Of a DNA stretch of 49,006 bases, positions 41,029 through 48,655 are shown piece by piece. Made by a program: the position numbers and the translations under genes. The stretch lies in NCBI GenBank assembly GCA_035719045.1, contig DASTGO010000374.1:1-49006 (forward strand). Direction: 5' to 3'. The notes below the pieces were generated by a model. The model was not told the DNA's origin, made no database searches, and saw only the letters and a program-made list of their open reading frames with translations. Origin of the DNA: DASTGO01 sp035719045 (GTDB taxonomy: Bacteria; Actinomycetota; Actinomycetes; Actinomycetales; Kineosporiaceae). The stretch's first letter is position 1, and each line of letters starts with the position of its first letter.

Positions 41029-42567
41029 TCAGCTCAGCCGGATGCGCGGGTCAAGGTAGGCGTAGGCGATGTCGGAGATCATGTTGAAGATCACGATCGA
41101 CACCGCGGTCACGATGTAGAACCCCATCACCGGGTTCGGGTCGGTCTGGGACAGCCCCATCACGAACAGGGTGCCCATCCCCCGCCGCGCGAACACCGTC
41201 TCGGTGATGACCGCGCCGCCGAGGATGTTGCCGAAGTCGTAGGCGGCCAGCGTGGTCAGCGGGATCAGCGCGTTGCGGAAGGCGTGCCGCATCACCACCG
41301 TGCGCTCGGTGAGCCCCTTGGACCGGGCGGTGCGCACGTAGTCCTGGTTCATCGTCTCGAGCATCGTCGCGCGGGAGTACCGCGAGTACGTGGCGAAGGA
41401 GATCAGCATGATCGCCAACGTGGGCAGCACCAGATGGGTGATCTGGTCCAGGACGCCCTGCCAGAAGGTGCCGGTGAAGTCCGGGGTCTGCGAGCCGATG
41501 GTGGCCACGATGCGGCCGCCCACCGCGTTCGAGTAGGCCGGGACCGCCCGCAGGATCTCGTCCACGACGATGACCGACCCGATCCCCAGCCCGGTGAGCA
41601 CGCTGGCCCGGACGGCCTGCCCCCGGTCCAGCCCGCCGAGGGCGTAGCCGACGGCGGCCGCGACCACGACCGCCACCACGGCCAGCAGCAGCACGTTCGT
41701 CCAGGACGCCCACTTGGCGTCCTGAAGCCACGGCGTCACGAGGAACTGCACCACGGACCCGATGCCGGCCGTGATCAGGCAGGCGTACAGCACCCCGCGC
41801 CGCCTGAGGCCGGAGACCAGTTCCGTCACGACGACCGCGATCCCGCACGAGATCACGACGATCAGCGCCGGTCCCAGTGCGGGCCGGGCGAACCAGTCGA
41901 CCGCGGACAGGTACATCAGCAGCCCGAAGGTGGCCACCGCGGCGATCCCCCGGACGATCCAGCGCCGGGTCCCCGGCCCGCCGACGATCGCACCCCAGGT
42001 GAGGCCGCTGAGCAGCGCCAGCACCAGCGCGGCGACCGGGCCGACCCTCGGGTCGTCGTACCAGTTGTTGATGTTGATGGCCAGGTACTGCTTGAGCAGC
42101 ACGGCCACCCAGAAGACCGGCAGGGAGAAGAACAGGAAGGCGGAGAACGTGACCGTGTAGTCGAAACCGGAGTACTGCCGCAGGGCGGACACGATTCCGA
42201 CCGTGATCCCCAGGAGGACCGCCAGCACGGTCGCGGCGGTGACCAGCCACAGCGTCGAGGCCACCGCCTGCCCCAGGAGGGCGGTGACGTCCTGGTCGTG
42301 GACGGTCCGGCCGAGGTCACAGGTCATGCCCGGCACCACGCACTTCGCGGCGCCGCCGAGCCACCGCACGTACCGCTGGGGGTCCGGCTCGTCGAGGTGC
42401 AGGATCGCCGTCCGGTGCGCCATCTTCTGCGGGAGGTTGGGCGAGTGGTCCCCGCGCAGGTCCCCGTACGGGTCACCCGAATGGGCCACCAGAACGAAGA
42501 TCAGGAAGGTGGAGACCAGGAGGATGAAGAACGAGACGATCAGTCGGCGGACCACGAAGACGGCCAC
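41029..42567 (-). CDS. oppB: Oligopeptide ABC transporter permease OppB with large membrane insertion
   Basis: A 512-residue permease, ~180 residues longer than usual OppB/DppB. It begins with the standard first helix (RRLIVSFFILLVSTFLIFVL), a loop, then TLWLVTAATVLAVLLGITVG and the third helix. At ~175-355 there is an extra block with about five hydrophobic segments, for example WGAIVGGPGTRRWIVRGIAA, LGPALIVVISCGIAVVVTEL, NVLLLAVVAVVVAAAVGYAL and VLTGLGIGSVIVVDEIL. Normal OppB sequence resumes at GSQTPDFTGTFWQGVLDQIT and HLVLPTLAIMLISFATYSRY, followed by the EAA loop YVRTARSKGLTERTVVMRHA. Transport should still be possible; the insertion's purpose is unknown. A perfect hairpin lies between it and oppA upstream. 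Confidence 0.93.
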   Translation of the reverse strand: MAVFVVRRLIVSFFILLVSTFLIFVLVAHSGDPYGDLRGDHSPNLPQKMAHRTAILHLDEPDPQRYVRWLGGAAKCVVPGMTCDLGRTVHDQDVTALLGQAVASTLWLVTAATVLAVLLGITVGIVSALRQYSGFDYTVTFSAFLFFSLPVFWVAVLLKQYLAININNWYDDPRVGPVAALVLALLSGLTWGAIVGGPGTRRWIVRGIAAVATFGLLMYLSAVDWFARPALGPALIVVISCGIAVVVTELVSGLRRRGVLYACLITAGIGSVVQFLVTPWLQDAKWASWTNVLLLAVVAVVVAAAVGYALGGLDRGQAVRASVLTGLGIGSVIVVDEILRAVPAYSNAVGGRIVATIGSQTPDFTGTFWQGVLDQITHLVLPTLAIMLISFATYSRYSRATMLETMNQDYVRTARSKGLTERTVVMRHAFRNALIPLTTLAAYDFGNILGGAVITETVFARRGMGTLFVMGLSQTDPNPVMGFYIVTAVSIVIFNMISDIAYAYLDPRIRLS

Positions 42568-42607
42568 ACAGTCACCTCCCAGCGCCGCGGATCATGGACA
42601 GGTTAGG

Positions 42608-42640
42608 CCAGGGGGCCGGGAGTGACTCCCGGCCCCCTGG
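42608..42640 (-). terminator. Intra-operon hairpin between oppA and oppB
   Basis: A perfect 16-bp stem (42608-42623 with 42625-42640) around a single central base lies 50 nt beyond the oppA stop and 41 nt before the oppB start. It is well placed as a partial terminator or mRNA-stabilising end that gives more binding protein than permease. Confidence 0.75.
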
Positions 42641-42689
42641 CTGCGATCTGCAGCCCACGGTCAGCTATCGGCGGCCGCGCGCCCCGACC

Positions 42690-44426
42690 TCACTGCTTCA
42701 GCGTCCACTCCTGGGCGTTCCAGGTCACGTCCTGCTGGGTGGTGTTCATCTTGACGTTCTGGATCTTGGAGTCCGTGGCCACCAGGTTCGGGAAGGCGAA
42801 CAGCGGGATGGTGGCCAGGTCCGTCCACAGCTGGGTGTCGATCTTCTTGAGCAGCGCCATCCGCTTGTCCGCGTTCAGCTCCTGGTTCAGCTCGGTGAGC
42901 AGGGCGTCCACCTGCGGATTGCTGTAGTAGCCGTTGTTCTGCATGCCCTTGCCGCCGGCCCTCGTCTGGTAGATCGGCGGGTTTCCGGAGACCAGCGGGG
43001 AGCCGACCCAGCCGAACATCGCGACGTCGAAGTTGCCGTCCGGCAACTCCTTGTCCCAGAAGGTGCTGGTGCCTGCGTCGACGACCTTGAACCCGGCCTG
43101 GGCGCAGGACGCCTGGATCAGGGCGATGGTGTCGGCGCGGCGCTTGTTCGGGGCGGTCGGGAGCTTCTTCCAGCCGATCCGGACCTCCGCACCGGTCTTG
43201 CCGGCCGCGGTCACCAACTGCTTCGCCTTGGCGATGTTGACGGTGTCGTACGCCTCACTGCCGATGCCGGCGACGGAGGCCGAGTACTCCTTCTGGAAGG
43301 GGAAGGTGAAGCGGGACTCCAGGATCTTCGCCTTCGGGTTGCTCGGCACGACCAGGTTGTTGACGATCTCCTGCCGCGGCACGCAGAGCGCGAACGCCTC
43401 GCGGAGGTTCTTGTCCGCGAACATGGACTTGAAGTTGAAGTCGAGGTGCTCGAACGAGTACTGGTCACCCGACTGGACACTGACCTTGCTGCCCTGCTGC
43501 TTGAGCTGGTTCAGGATGTCGACCTGCGGCTGCGGCTCCATCACGTTGATCTCGCCGTTCTGCAACGCCTGCGCCTGGGCGTCGTCGGCGATGATGCGGA
43601 CGATGAGGGTCTGGGCCTTGGGCTGAGCACCCCACCACTTGGGGTTCGCCTTCAGGGTCAGCGACTGCCCGCCGGCCCAGGAGTCGATGACGTACGGGCC
43701 CGAGGAGGGGATGATGTCTTTCTTCAGCTGGCCCGCGTTGAACGCCCAGCCCTTGTTGTAGAAGTCGATCGCCTTCGCCAGGTCCGGGGAGGTCGGGGTG
43801 GCTGCGTAGTCGACGAAGGTCTTCGTCATCCCGGCCTGCGCCTCGACGATGTGCGCCGGAAGGATCGAGGTCCAGTTGAAGACCCCACCCTCCCAGTCGG
43901 CGAACGGCGACTTGTAGGTGACGGTGAAGTCCTTGTCACCGGCCTTGCAGGCGGGTGGGTTCATCTGCTCGTAGCCGACGGTGGAAGCGGCGTTGAAGCC
44001 CTTGTCGCCGGTGAGGGAGCTGTTGGCCAGCCAGGTCAGCGTGACGTCGTCGCACTCGACCGGTTTGCCGTCGGACCAGGTCGCCTTCGGGTTGATCCTG
44101 TACTTGACCGTCAGCGGGTTGTCCGAGGTCTTCTCCAGCGAGCCGAAGTCGGTGTCGTGACCGACCGAGCCGTCCGGCCTGAAATAGACGAAGCCACGCA
44201 GAACCTGGTTGAGGACCAGCGGGTTGGCCAGAATGCCGCCCCCGTCGCTCGTGTTGGAGTTGTACGCGCTGAACTCCTGCGCATACCCCAACTTGATCGT
44301 GACGGGTGCACTGCTGGCGCTGCTGCTGCTGCTCGATCCGCCGCTGCTGGTGGCGCATGCGGTGAGGGCGAGCGTGGAACCGGTGAGCAGGGCGAGCACC
44401 TTGCTCCCGGTGCGCTTCGTGCTCAA
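42690..44426 (-). CDS. oppA: Oligopeptide-binding lipoprotein OppA
   Basis: A 578-residue SBP_bac_5 family solute-binding lipoprotein. The signal peptide has KRTGSKVLALLTGSTLALTA and lipobox Cys24 (LTAC), followed by a Ser-rich linker. The binding protein proper includes LTVKYRINPKATWSDGKPVE, SSGPYVIDSWAGGQSLTLKA and NLREAFALCVPRQEIVNNLV. The start is taken as TTG 44426, because the strong AGGGAGG sits between the upstream ATG (44444) and this TTG at ideal spacing; the ATG has no leader of its own. It captures extracellular peptides and is first in the oppABCDF operon. In mycobacteria the corresponding typA-mshB neighbourhood has lpqW, a non-transport relative of this family. Here the complete transporter argues for genuine import. 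Confidence 0.93.
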   Translation of the reverse strand: MSTKRTGSKVLALLTGSTLALTACATSSGGSSSSSSASSAPVTIKLGYAQEFSAYNSNTSDGGGILANPLVLNQVLRGFVYFRPDGSVGHDTDFGSLEKTSDNPLTVKYRINPKATWSDGKPVECDDVTLTWLANSSLTGDKGFNAASTVGYEQMNPPACKAGDKDFTVTYKSPFADWEGGVFNWTSILPAHIVEAQAGMTKTFVDYAATPTSPDLAKAIDFYNKGWAFNAGQLKKDIIPSSGPYVIDSWAGGQSLTLKANPKWWGAQPKAQTLIVRIIADDAQAQALQNGEINVMEPQPQVDILNQLKQQGSKVSVQSGDQYSFEHLDFNFKSMFADKNLREAFALCVPRQEIVNNLVVPSNPKAKILESRFTFPFQKEYSASVAGIGSEAYDTVNIAKAKQLVTAAGKTGAEVRIGWKKLPTAPNKRRADTIALIQASCAQAGFKVVDAGTSTFWDKELPDGNFDVAMFGWVGSPLVSGNPPIYQTRAGGKGMQNNGYYSNPQVDALLTELNQELNADKRMALLKKIDTQLWTDLATIPLFAFPNLVATDSKIQNVKMNTTQQDVTWNAQEWTLKQ

Positions 44427-44490
44427 ACTGTGGTCCTCCCTCATCTAGCGCAAGGGGGAGGTCAGGGCAGCCGGAATACACGCCCCTCCC

Positions 44491-44509
44491 CCGCCTGAGG
44501 GGCAGGCGG
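44491..44509 (-). other. Small hairpin in the oppA leader
   Basis: CCGCCTG and CAGGCGG pair across a 5-nt loop, ~65 nt upstream of the oppA start. It could be a leader structure; no riboswitch family is recognised. Confidence 0.35.
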
Positions 44510-44519
44510 AGCCACCCCT

Positions 44520-44546
44520 TGCATAGGTCGTTGTCAATAAATCTTG
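44520..44546 (-). promoter_or_regulatory. AT-rich patch, candidate oppA promoter region
   Basis: On the minus strand this patch reads GATTTATTGACAACGACC then TATGCA, the most AT-rich stretch near oppA, and contains TTGACA (44537-44532). No matching -10 lies 16-18 nt further on, so the exact elements are unresolved. Confidence 0.35.
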
Positions 44547-44554
44547 CGGAGCAG

Positions 44555-44572
44555 CCGCCGTGCAAGCGGCGG
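44555..44572 (-). terminator. Hairpin with AT-rich tail after the 88-residue protein gene
   Basis: CCGCCG and CGGCGG pair around a 6-nt loop 41 nt beyond the stop at 44614. On the minus strand it is followed, 9 nt later, by AAGATTTATT, the nearest thing to a classical intrinsic terminator in the window. Confidence 0.45.
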
Positions 44573-44613
44573 ACGGTCCCGTTACCGAGATGAAACGCCT
44601 CGGTACCCGGCCC

Positions 44614-44880
44614 TCAGTCGTTGTCCAACGCCAGGGCCAGTGCCTGCACCTCCCCGACCAGGGCGTCGAGAGCCTCGGCCTCATCGGTGTCGAGCTCCCG
44701 GGCCAGCACCGCAGCATGCCCGGCCAGCTTCAGGACCAGGCCGGTGAGGGCCTGCAGCTGCGGGTTCGGCTGGCTGATCCGGATCGTGGAGAAGGGGAAG
44801 GCCACGGTGATCCGGGGGTTGCCGCTGCTCACCGGGACCCGTAGGGGAGGGGACGAACGTCCGGGGGTAGGGGACTGCAT
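44614..44880 (-). CDS. Small conserved hypothetical protein
   Basis: An 88-residue protein: a variable N-terminus, then GNPRITVAFPFSTIRISQPN followed by a Leu/Ala-rich helical half ending in EVQALALALDND. The strand-then-helix pattern could be a small dimerising protein; the sequence does not identify a family. ATG 44880 is the first start. GTG at about 44829 (before SSGNPRITVAF) would keep only the conserved-looking part. It lies upstream of the opp operon on the same strand, separated by a hairpin. Confidence 0.6.
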   Translation of the reverse strand: MQSPTPGRSSPPLRVPVSSGNPRITVAFPFSTIRISQPNPQLQALTGLVLKLAGHAAVLARELDTDEAEALDALVGEVQALALALDND

Positions 44881-44955
44881 GGGGTCAGCCTCGACCGCGG
44901 CGCGGCGACCCTGTCCGGGGCCTTCGTCCTCGAGTCCGGCCCGGCGACCCGCCCG

Positions 44956-45969
44956 TCAGCTGTACGGCGGCCGGTCGGCGTCCACCACCACGGCCCGGGC
45001 CTGCTCGTCGGACATCCCGAGCAGGCTGACCATGCTCCGGACGATCTCCTCAGGGTCGTCCGGCGGGCCGCAGTGGGCGTCGGGGACGGTGTCGGCCACC
45101 GGTTCCAGCGCGGGCAGGGGCGGCAACGGCGGCAGGGCGAGTCGCTGCCGGACCAGCTCCAGCATCCACAGCACGTCGGCGGCGGCCCGGCCGGCCAGTT
45201 CCCGCCGGTCGGTGCAGGCCAGCCGGCGGCCGTCCAGGGTGCACTCCACCCGGATCACCTCGCTGCTGCGGCGCAGCTGGGGCCGGCGGGCCGGGGCCAG
45301 GGTGTGCACGGGACCGAGTTCCAGGTCGGGCACGCAGGTACCCGCCCACCAGGTCGTCCAGGCCTCGTCCGCGGACACGGCCTGGGCCAGCAGGGCGCAG
45401 GCGGAGTCGTAGACCGGCCGGGCGTCGACCCCCACGTCGTACCGCGGGCCGCAGCCCAGCCAGCGCCGCCGGGGCAGGCCCCGCAGGTCCACCGAGTTCC
45501 CCCAGGCGGAGGTGTTGGTGCCGCTCTCCATGCTCACCTCGGGCTCGTGGTCCCAGTCCCGGCCGGTCGCCTGCTCCCAGGCCCGCGGCGCGATCCCGGC
45601 GAGGGCGGCCGCGCCGGCCAGGTCCCAGGCGCCGGCCAGGGCCGCCGGATCCGCCAGCGCCCGCTCCCAGCTGTGCCGGCCCCCGGCCACCACCGCCAGC
45701 CGGGCCAGCAGGAACCCGCGGGGGGACAGCGGGATCGTGGGGACGGCCGGTGGATCGCTGTGGTCCCGGACCGGCTGCCCCGCATGGGCGGGAGTGTCCA
45801 GTGCATGCACGACCAGGGCCAGGTCATCGGCGAAGGTGAGGATCCGGGCCGGGTCCCCGGCCGCCAGCTCGTCGGTCAGCCGGCGGACCCGCTGCTCGTC
45901 CGGGATCCCGCCCAGCTGCGCGATGAGCTCCCAGAAGTCCGCTGAGGTCACCCCGGAATGCTGCACCAT
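44956..45969 (-). CDS. DUF4240-domain protein
   Basis: A 337-residue cytoplasmic protein whose N-terminus SADFWELIAQLGGIPDEQRV and DPARILTFADDLALVVHALD match the DUF4240 pattern, a domain found alone or in polymorphic-toxin immunity and unknown contexts. The middle contains FLLARLAVVAGGRHSWERAL and the C-terminal part a Pro/Leu-rich PPLPPLPALEPV linker and a short acidic helix (DDPEEIVRSMVSLLGMSDEQ). No catalytic motif is recognised. ATG 45969 has GAAGGA immediately before it, unusually close; GTG codons just downstream are alternatives. It is divergent from the MazG-like gene by ~90 nt. Confidence 0.75.
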   Translation of the reverse strand: MVQHSGVTSADFWELIAQLGGIPDEQRVRRLTDELAAGDPARILTFADDLALVVHALDTPAHAGQPVRDHSDPPAVPTIPLSPRGFLLARLAVVAGGRHSWERALADPAALAGAWDLAGAAALAGIAPRAWEQATGRDWDHEPEVSMESGTNTSAWGNSVDLRGLPRRRWLGCGPRYDVGVDARPVYDSACALLAQAVSADEAWTTWWAGTCVPDLELGPVHTLAPARRPQLRRSSEVIRVECTLDGRRLACTDRRELAGRAAADVLWMLELVRQRLALPPLPPLPALEPVADTVPDAHCGPPDDPEEIVRSMVSLLGMSDEQARAVVVDADRPPYS

Positions 45970-46047
45970 TCCTTCGCCCCGCGTCCCGCCCGGCCACCCC
46001 GCAGCCGGCATCCGGCGACAGGCCCGCCCCCGGCGCCGTCGGTGGGA

Positions 46048-46053
46048 CAGTCT
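46048..46053 (+). promoter_or_regulatory. Possible -10 element (CAGTCT) of the MazG-like gene
   Basis: CAGTCT ends 5 nt before ATG 46059, close to leaderless spacing, with no Shine-Dalgarno. Confidence 0.3.
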
Positions 46054-46058
46054 GGGCC

Positions 46059-46427
46059 ATGGACATCGGCGAGCTGAGCGATGCGGTCGAACGGATCTCC
46101 CGGAACTACGCCCAGCGGTTCGGGATCACCCGGGACACCGACTGGTTCCTGCTGAAGCTGCAGGAGGAGGTCGGGGAGCTCACCCAGGCCCACCTCATGC
46201 GGCAGGGACAGGCCCGAACGAAAGGCCGGACCCCGGAGGAACTGACCATCCGCTTCGCCGACGAGGTGGCCGACGTCCTCGGCCAGGTCCTGCTGCTGGC
46301 CCGCCACCACGAGATCGACCTGGTCGCGGCGATGGAACGCAAGTGGCTGGTCTGGGCCGAGAAGACCCCGACGCCCTGGCCGAGCCACCCACCCGTCACG
46401 ACCGGAACCCCGGCCTCCAGGGCGTAG
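46059..46427 (+). CDS. MazG-like nucleotide pyrophosphohydrolase
   Basis: A 122-residue all-alpha NTP pyrophosphohydrolase of the single-domain MazG type. Metal-binding acidic motifs are LLKLQEEVGELTQAHL (ExxE) and IRFADEVADVLGQVLLLARH (ExxD). These enzymes hydrolyse NTPs or dNTPs to the monophosphate and PPi and help clear aberrant nucleotides. The last ~20 residues are Pro/Thr-rich. The first helices, IGELSDAVERISRNYAQRFG, are typical. Neighbours on the same strand (ABM, DUF817) are not obviously related. Confidence 0.9.
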   Translation: MDIGELSDAVERISRNYAQRFGITRDTDWFLLKLQEEVGELTQAHLMRQGQARTKGRTPEELTIRFADEVADVLGQVLLLARHHEIDLVAAMERKWLVWAEKTPTPWPSHPPVTTGTPASRA

Positions 46428-46504
46428 CTGCTGGTCCCGATCGGTTCGGCGGAGTGCTCACCCGAACCGTCACCGGCGCCGGGTGCGTGGATCACCCGTA
46501 CCCG

Positions 46505-46510
46505 TAGGCT
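46505..46510 (+). promoter_or_regulatory. -10 element (TAGGCT) of the leaderless ABM gene
   Basis: TAGGCT ends 4 nt before ATG 46515 and exactly 7 nt before the adjacent in-frame GTG 46518, suggesting the GTG may be the true leaderless start. Confidence 0.45.
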
Positions 46511-46514
46511 TCGC

Positions 46515-46817
46515 ATGGTGATCCTCGAAATGGCTGTCCTGCCGGTCCGGCCCGGTCAGGAGGCGGCGTTCGAGTCGGCCATGCGCCAGGCCCGGCCGCT
46601 GATCGCCGCCACCCCCGGATTCCGCGGTCTCACGCTGTCCCGCGGCATCGAAAACCCTTCGCACTACGTGCTTCTCGTCGAATGGGACAGCGTCGAGGAC
46701 CATGAGGTGGGCTTCCGCGGATCGGACGGCTACCAGCAGTGGCGGGCCCTGCTCCACCACTTCTACGACCCGTTCCCCACCGTCGAGCACTACGCCCCGG
46801 TCGCCGACCTGTCGTGA
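46515..46817 (+). CDS. Antibiotic biosynthesis monooxygenase (ABM) domain protein
   Basis: A 100-residue dimeric ferredoxin-like alpha-beta barrel protein: LEMAVLPVRPGQEAAFESAM, GFRGLTLSRGIENPSHYVLL and VEWDSVEDHEVGFRGSDGYQ, the standard ABM pattern. Members include cofactor-free monooxygenases, haem-degrading enzymes and many of unknown function; no haem-binding residues are obvious here. The start may be ATG 46515 or GTG 46518. The stop overlaps the DUF817 start as GTGA, so the two form a small operon. Confidence 0.9.
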   Translation: MVILEMAVLPVRPGQEAAFESAMRQARPLIAATPGFRGLTLSRGIENPSHYVLLVEWDSVEDHEVGFRGSDGYQQWRALLHHFYDPFPTVEHYAPVADLS

Positions 46818-47893
46818 CCGCCGACACGTCAAGGGATGAGAATCCCCGAGAACGGCTCGGGCCTGAGACGGTCACCGCCACTCTCGGGGGAACCAGGCCC
46901 GTACCGAGCACCGCGTCCACGCCGGGAGCGGCGGCCGGCTCCGACCCCCACCCCGGCTCCGGCTCCGACCCCGACCCGGGCTCAGGGACCGTCGCCGACC
47001 GGACCGGTCCGGGGCGCCGGCCCCGATTCGAGGGCACCCGGCACGTCGCGGCCCAACTGGCGCGTTTCACCGGCGTGCAGGCGATGTCCTGCATCTTCCC
47101 GGTCGGAGTGTTCACCGGCCTGGCACTGGCTCGCGTGGTCCCGCTGCCGATCGCCCGCTACGACGCGCTGCTGCTCTGGTGTCTGGCGCTGACGGCGGTG
47201 TGCTGGACCGCCGGTCTGGAGACCCGCCAGGAACTCCTGGTGATCGCCCTGTTCCACGGCCTTGGCCTGGCGCTTGAGGTGTTCAAGGTGCGGCAGGGGT
47301 CCTGGAGCTACCCCGGCGCCTCGACCCTGGCTGTCGGCGGCGTGCCCGCATTCTCGGGGTTCATGTACGCCGCGGTCGGCTCCTACGTGTGTCAGGCCTG
47401 GCGACGGTTCGAGCTGCGGCTGAGCGGGTACCGGGCCTGGTGGACGGCAGCGGCCGCCGTGGCCGTCTACGTCAACTTCTTCACTCACCACTACCTGCCG
47501 GACCTGCGGGTGCTGCTCGCGGCGGCCCTCGTGCTGGTGCTGTGGCCGTGCCGGGTGCACTTCACCGTCGGTGCCGAGCGGTACCGGATGCCGCTGGCGG
47601 CGTCGTTCGTCCTGATCGGGGTCTTCCTCTGGCTGGCGGAGAACGCGGCCACCCTGCTCAGCGCCTGGCGATACCCCGACCAGTACGACATGTGGCGGAT
47701 GGTGCACACCGAGAAGCTCGGCTCCTGGGCACTGCTGGTGTCGGTGAGCTTCGTTCTCGTCGCTGCGGTCAAGGCGCCGGACGGGCAGACCTGTCAGAGG
47801 CTGATCCAGTACCGGCGCACAGGCTCGTCGAACCCGTGTCCGCGCGCACAAGCTCGCGTACCGCGCCGCCTGGCGCCGGGGCGGACGCCGTAG
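46814..47893 (+). CDS. DUF817 integral membrane protein
   Basis: A ~359-residue membrane protein with a ~90-residue soluble, Gly/Ser/Pro/Asp-rich N-terminus containing short repeats, then about eight hydrophobic segments. Landmarks of DUF817 are QAMSCIFPVGVFTGLAL, LVIALFHGLGLALEVFKVRQ, SWSYPGASTLAVGGVPAFSG and FMYAAVGSYVCQAWRRFELR. Function is unknown; members are found across actinobacteria and proteobacteria. GTG 46814 overlaps the ABM stop by four bases. The last ~35 residues after VAAVKAPDG are polar, Arg/Pro-rich and unlike a family terminus. They lie next to the toxin-antitoxin pair and may reflect loss of the original 3' end. Confidence 0.83.
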   Translation: MTADTSRDENPRERLGPETVTATLGGTRPVPSTASTPGAAAGSDPHPGSGSDPDPGSGTVADRTGPGRRPRFEGTRHVAAQLARFTGVQAMSCIFPVGVFTGLALARVVPLPIARYDALLLWCLALTAVCWTAGLETRQELLVIALFHGLGLALEVFKVRQGSWSYPGASTLAVGGVPAFSGFMYAAVGSYVCQAWRRFELRLSGYRAWWTAAAAVAVYVNFFTHHYLPDLRVLLAAALVLVLWPCRVHFTVGAERYRMPLAASFVLIGVFLWLAENAATLLSAWRYPDQYDMWRMVHTEKLGSWALLVSVSFVLVAAVKAPDGQTCQRLIQYRRTGSSNPCPRAQARVPRRLAPGRTP

Positions 47894-47939
47894 CCGATGT
47901 GCCCACCGAGTTCGGCCAGGAAGGGATTTGAGTAAGGGG

Positions 47940-48203
47940 TCACACATAGGCGTCGGCGCGATGGGAGATCTTGATGACCTCCACCACGACCTCGTCGTCC
48001 AGGATGCGATAGATCACCCGATACATGCCACGGCGCGCACTGCGGTAGCCCTCCAGGTCGAACCGCAGCGCCTTACCCACGCGGTACGGGTTCGCCACGA
48101 GGTCGCCGCTGATGAACTCCCACACAGCCGAAGCCACCGCCTCGGGCAGGTCCCGCTCCAAGCTGCAACGCGCAGCCCGGCTCAGTCGCAGGGCATAGGT
48201 CAC
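47940..48203 (-). CDS. relE: RelE/ParE-family toxin
   Basis: An 87-residue type II toxin. Seen: YALRLSRAARCSLERDLPEA, VGKALRFDLEGYRSARRGMY and RVIYRILDDEVVVEVIKISH, the core of RelE: a Leu/Arg helix pair followed by the GxxRxRxGxYRVIY strand. RelE toxins cut mRNA at the ribosome; the basic residues needed are present, so activity is likely but unproven. The start GTG 48203 overlaps the antitoxin stop by four bases (GTGA), the usual coupled order of antitoxin then toxin. Confidence 0.92.
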   Translation of the reverse strand: MTYALRLSRAARCSLERDLPEAVASAVWEFISGDLVANPYRVGKALRFDLEGYRSARRGMYRVIYRILDDEVVVEVIKISHRADAYV

Positions 48204-48481
48204 GCCACTCCCCTGCCGGAGCGCTTGACCATGATGGCCGCCATCTCCTCACCCGTCGTCCACTCGGCGTCGGACTGTTCGCTCGCACGGATGGCCGCCA
48301 TCGCCTCAGGGTCGGACAGGACTTCCAGGGTCTCGATGAGCGCCTCGAGGTCCTCCACCGACATGAGCACCGCCACCGGTCGTCCATTCTTCGTGATCAC
48401 GATGCGTTGCCAGGTGCCTGCGACGGTCGCGACGAGTTCGCTCAGCCGAGCCTTGGCGTCAGCCAGCGAGGTCATCTCCAT
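48200..48481 (-). CDS. Phd/YefM-family antitoxin
   Basis: A 93-residue antitoxin: MTSLADAKARLSELVATVAG, then RIVITKNGRPVAVLMSVEDL, the Phd/YefM DNA-binding and dimerisation fold, followed by a C-terminal toxin-binding region (ALIETLEVLSDPEAMAAIRA). Start ATG 48481 has a TAGAAT -10 exactly 7 nt upstream, so the mRNA appears leaderless. By family knowledge the complex represses its own promoter. Confidence 0.92.
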   Translation of the reverse strand: MEMTSLADAKARLSELVATVAGTWQRIVITKNGRPVAVLMSVEDLEALIETLEVLSDPEAMAAIRASEQSDAEWTTGEEMAAIMVKRSGRGVA

Positions 48482-48488
48482 GACCAGA

Positions 48489-48494
48489 ATTCTA
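48489..48494 (-). promoter_or_regulatory. -10 element (TAGAAT) of the toxin-antitoxin operon
   Basis: TAGAAT ends 7 nt before the antitoxin ATG. The surrounding GAATTCTAGA is partly palindromic, suitable for autorepressor binding. Confidence 0.5.
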
Positions 48495-48643
48495 GACACC
48501 AAGGACTGTCGACGTCGACGTACCGCGCCAGCCACAGACATATCCCGGAGGGGCCGATCACACCCTGGCGACCTTCTGATGCCCTGCGCTTCCTACGGAC
48601 AGCCCCTGATCCACCGCTGCCCGGCCAAGCCCAAGCCGAGGCG

Positions 48644-48649
48644 CATACT
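48644..48649 (+). promoter_or_regulatory. Possible -10 element (CATACT) before the L7/L12-like gene
   Basis: CATACT ends 6 nt before GTG 48656; no Shine-Dalgarno is visible. The 174 nt between the antitoxin and this gene hold no other recognised feature. Confidence 0.35.
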
Positions 48650-48655
48650 GCCCTC

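Noticed and set aside
44442..44444. ATG as the oppA start
   Set aside because: It has no ribosome-binding site; the strong AGGGAGG lies inside the resulting coding sequence and points to TTG 44426, which begins a normal lipoprotein signal.
44509..44537. A classical -35/-10 promoter based on TTGACA upstream of oppA
   Set aside because: No TATAAT-like hexamer is found 16-18 nt downstream (the sequence there is TGGCTC), so only a loose AT-rich promoter region is annotated.
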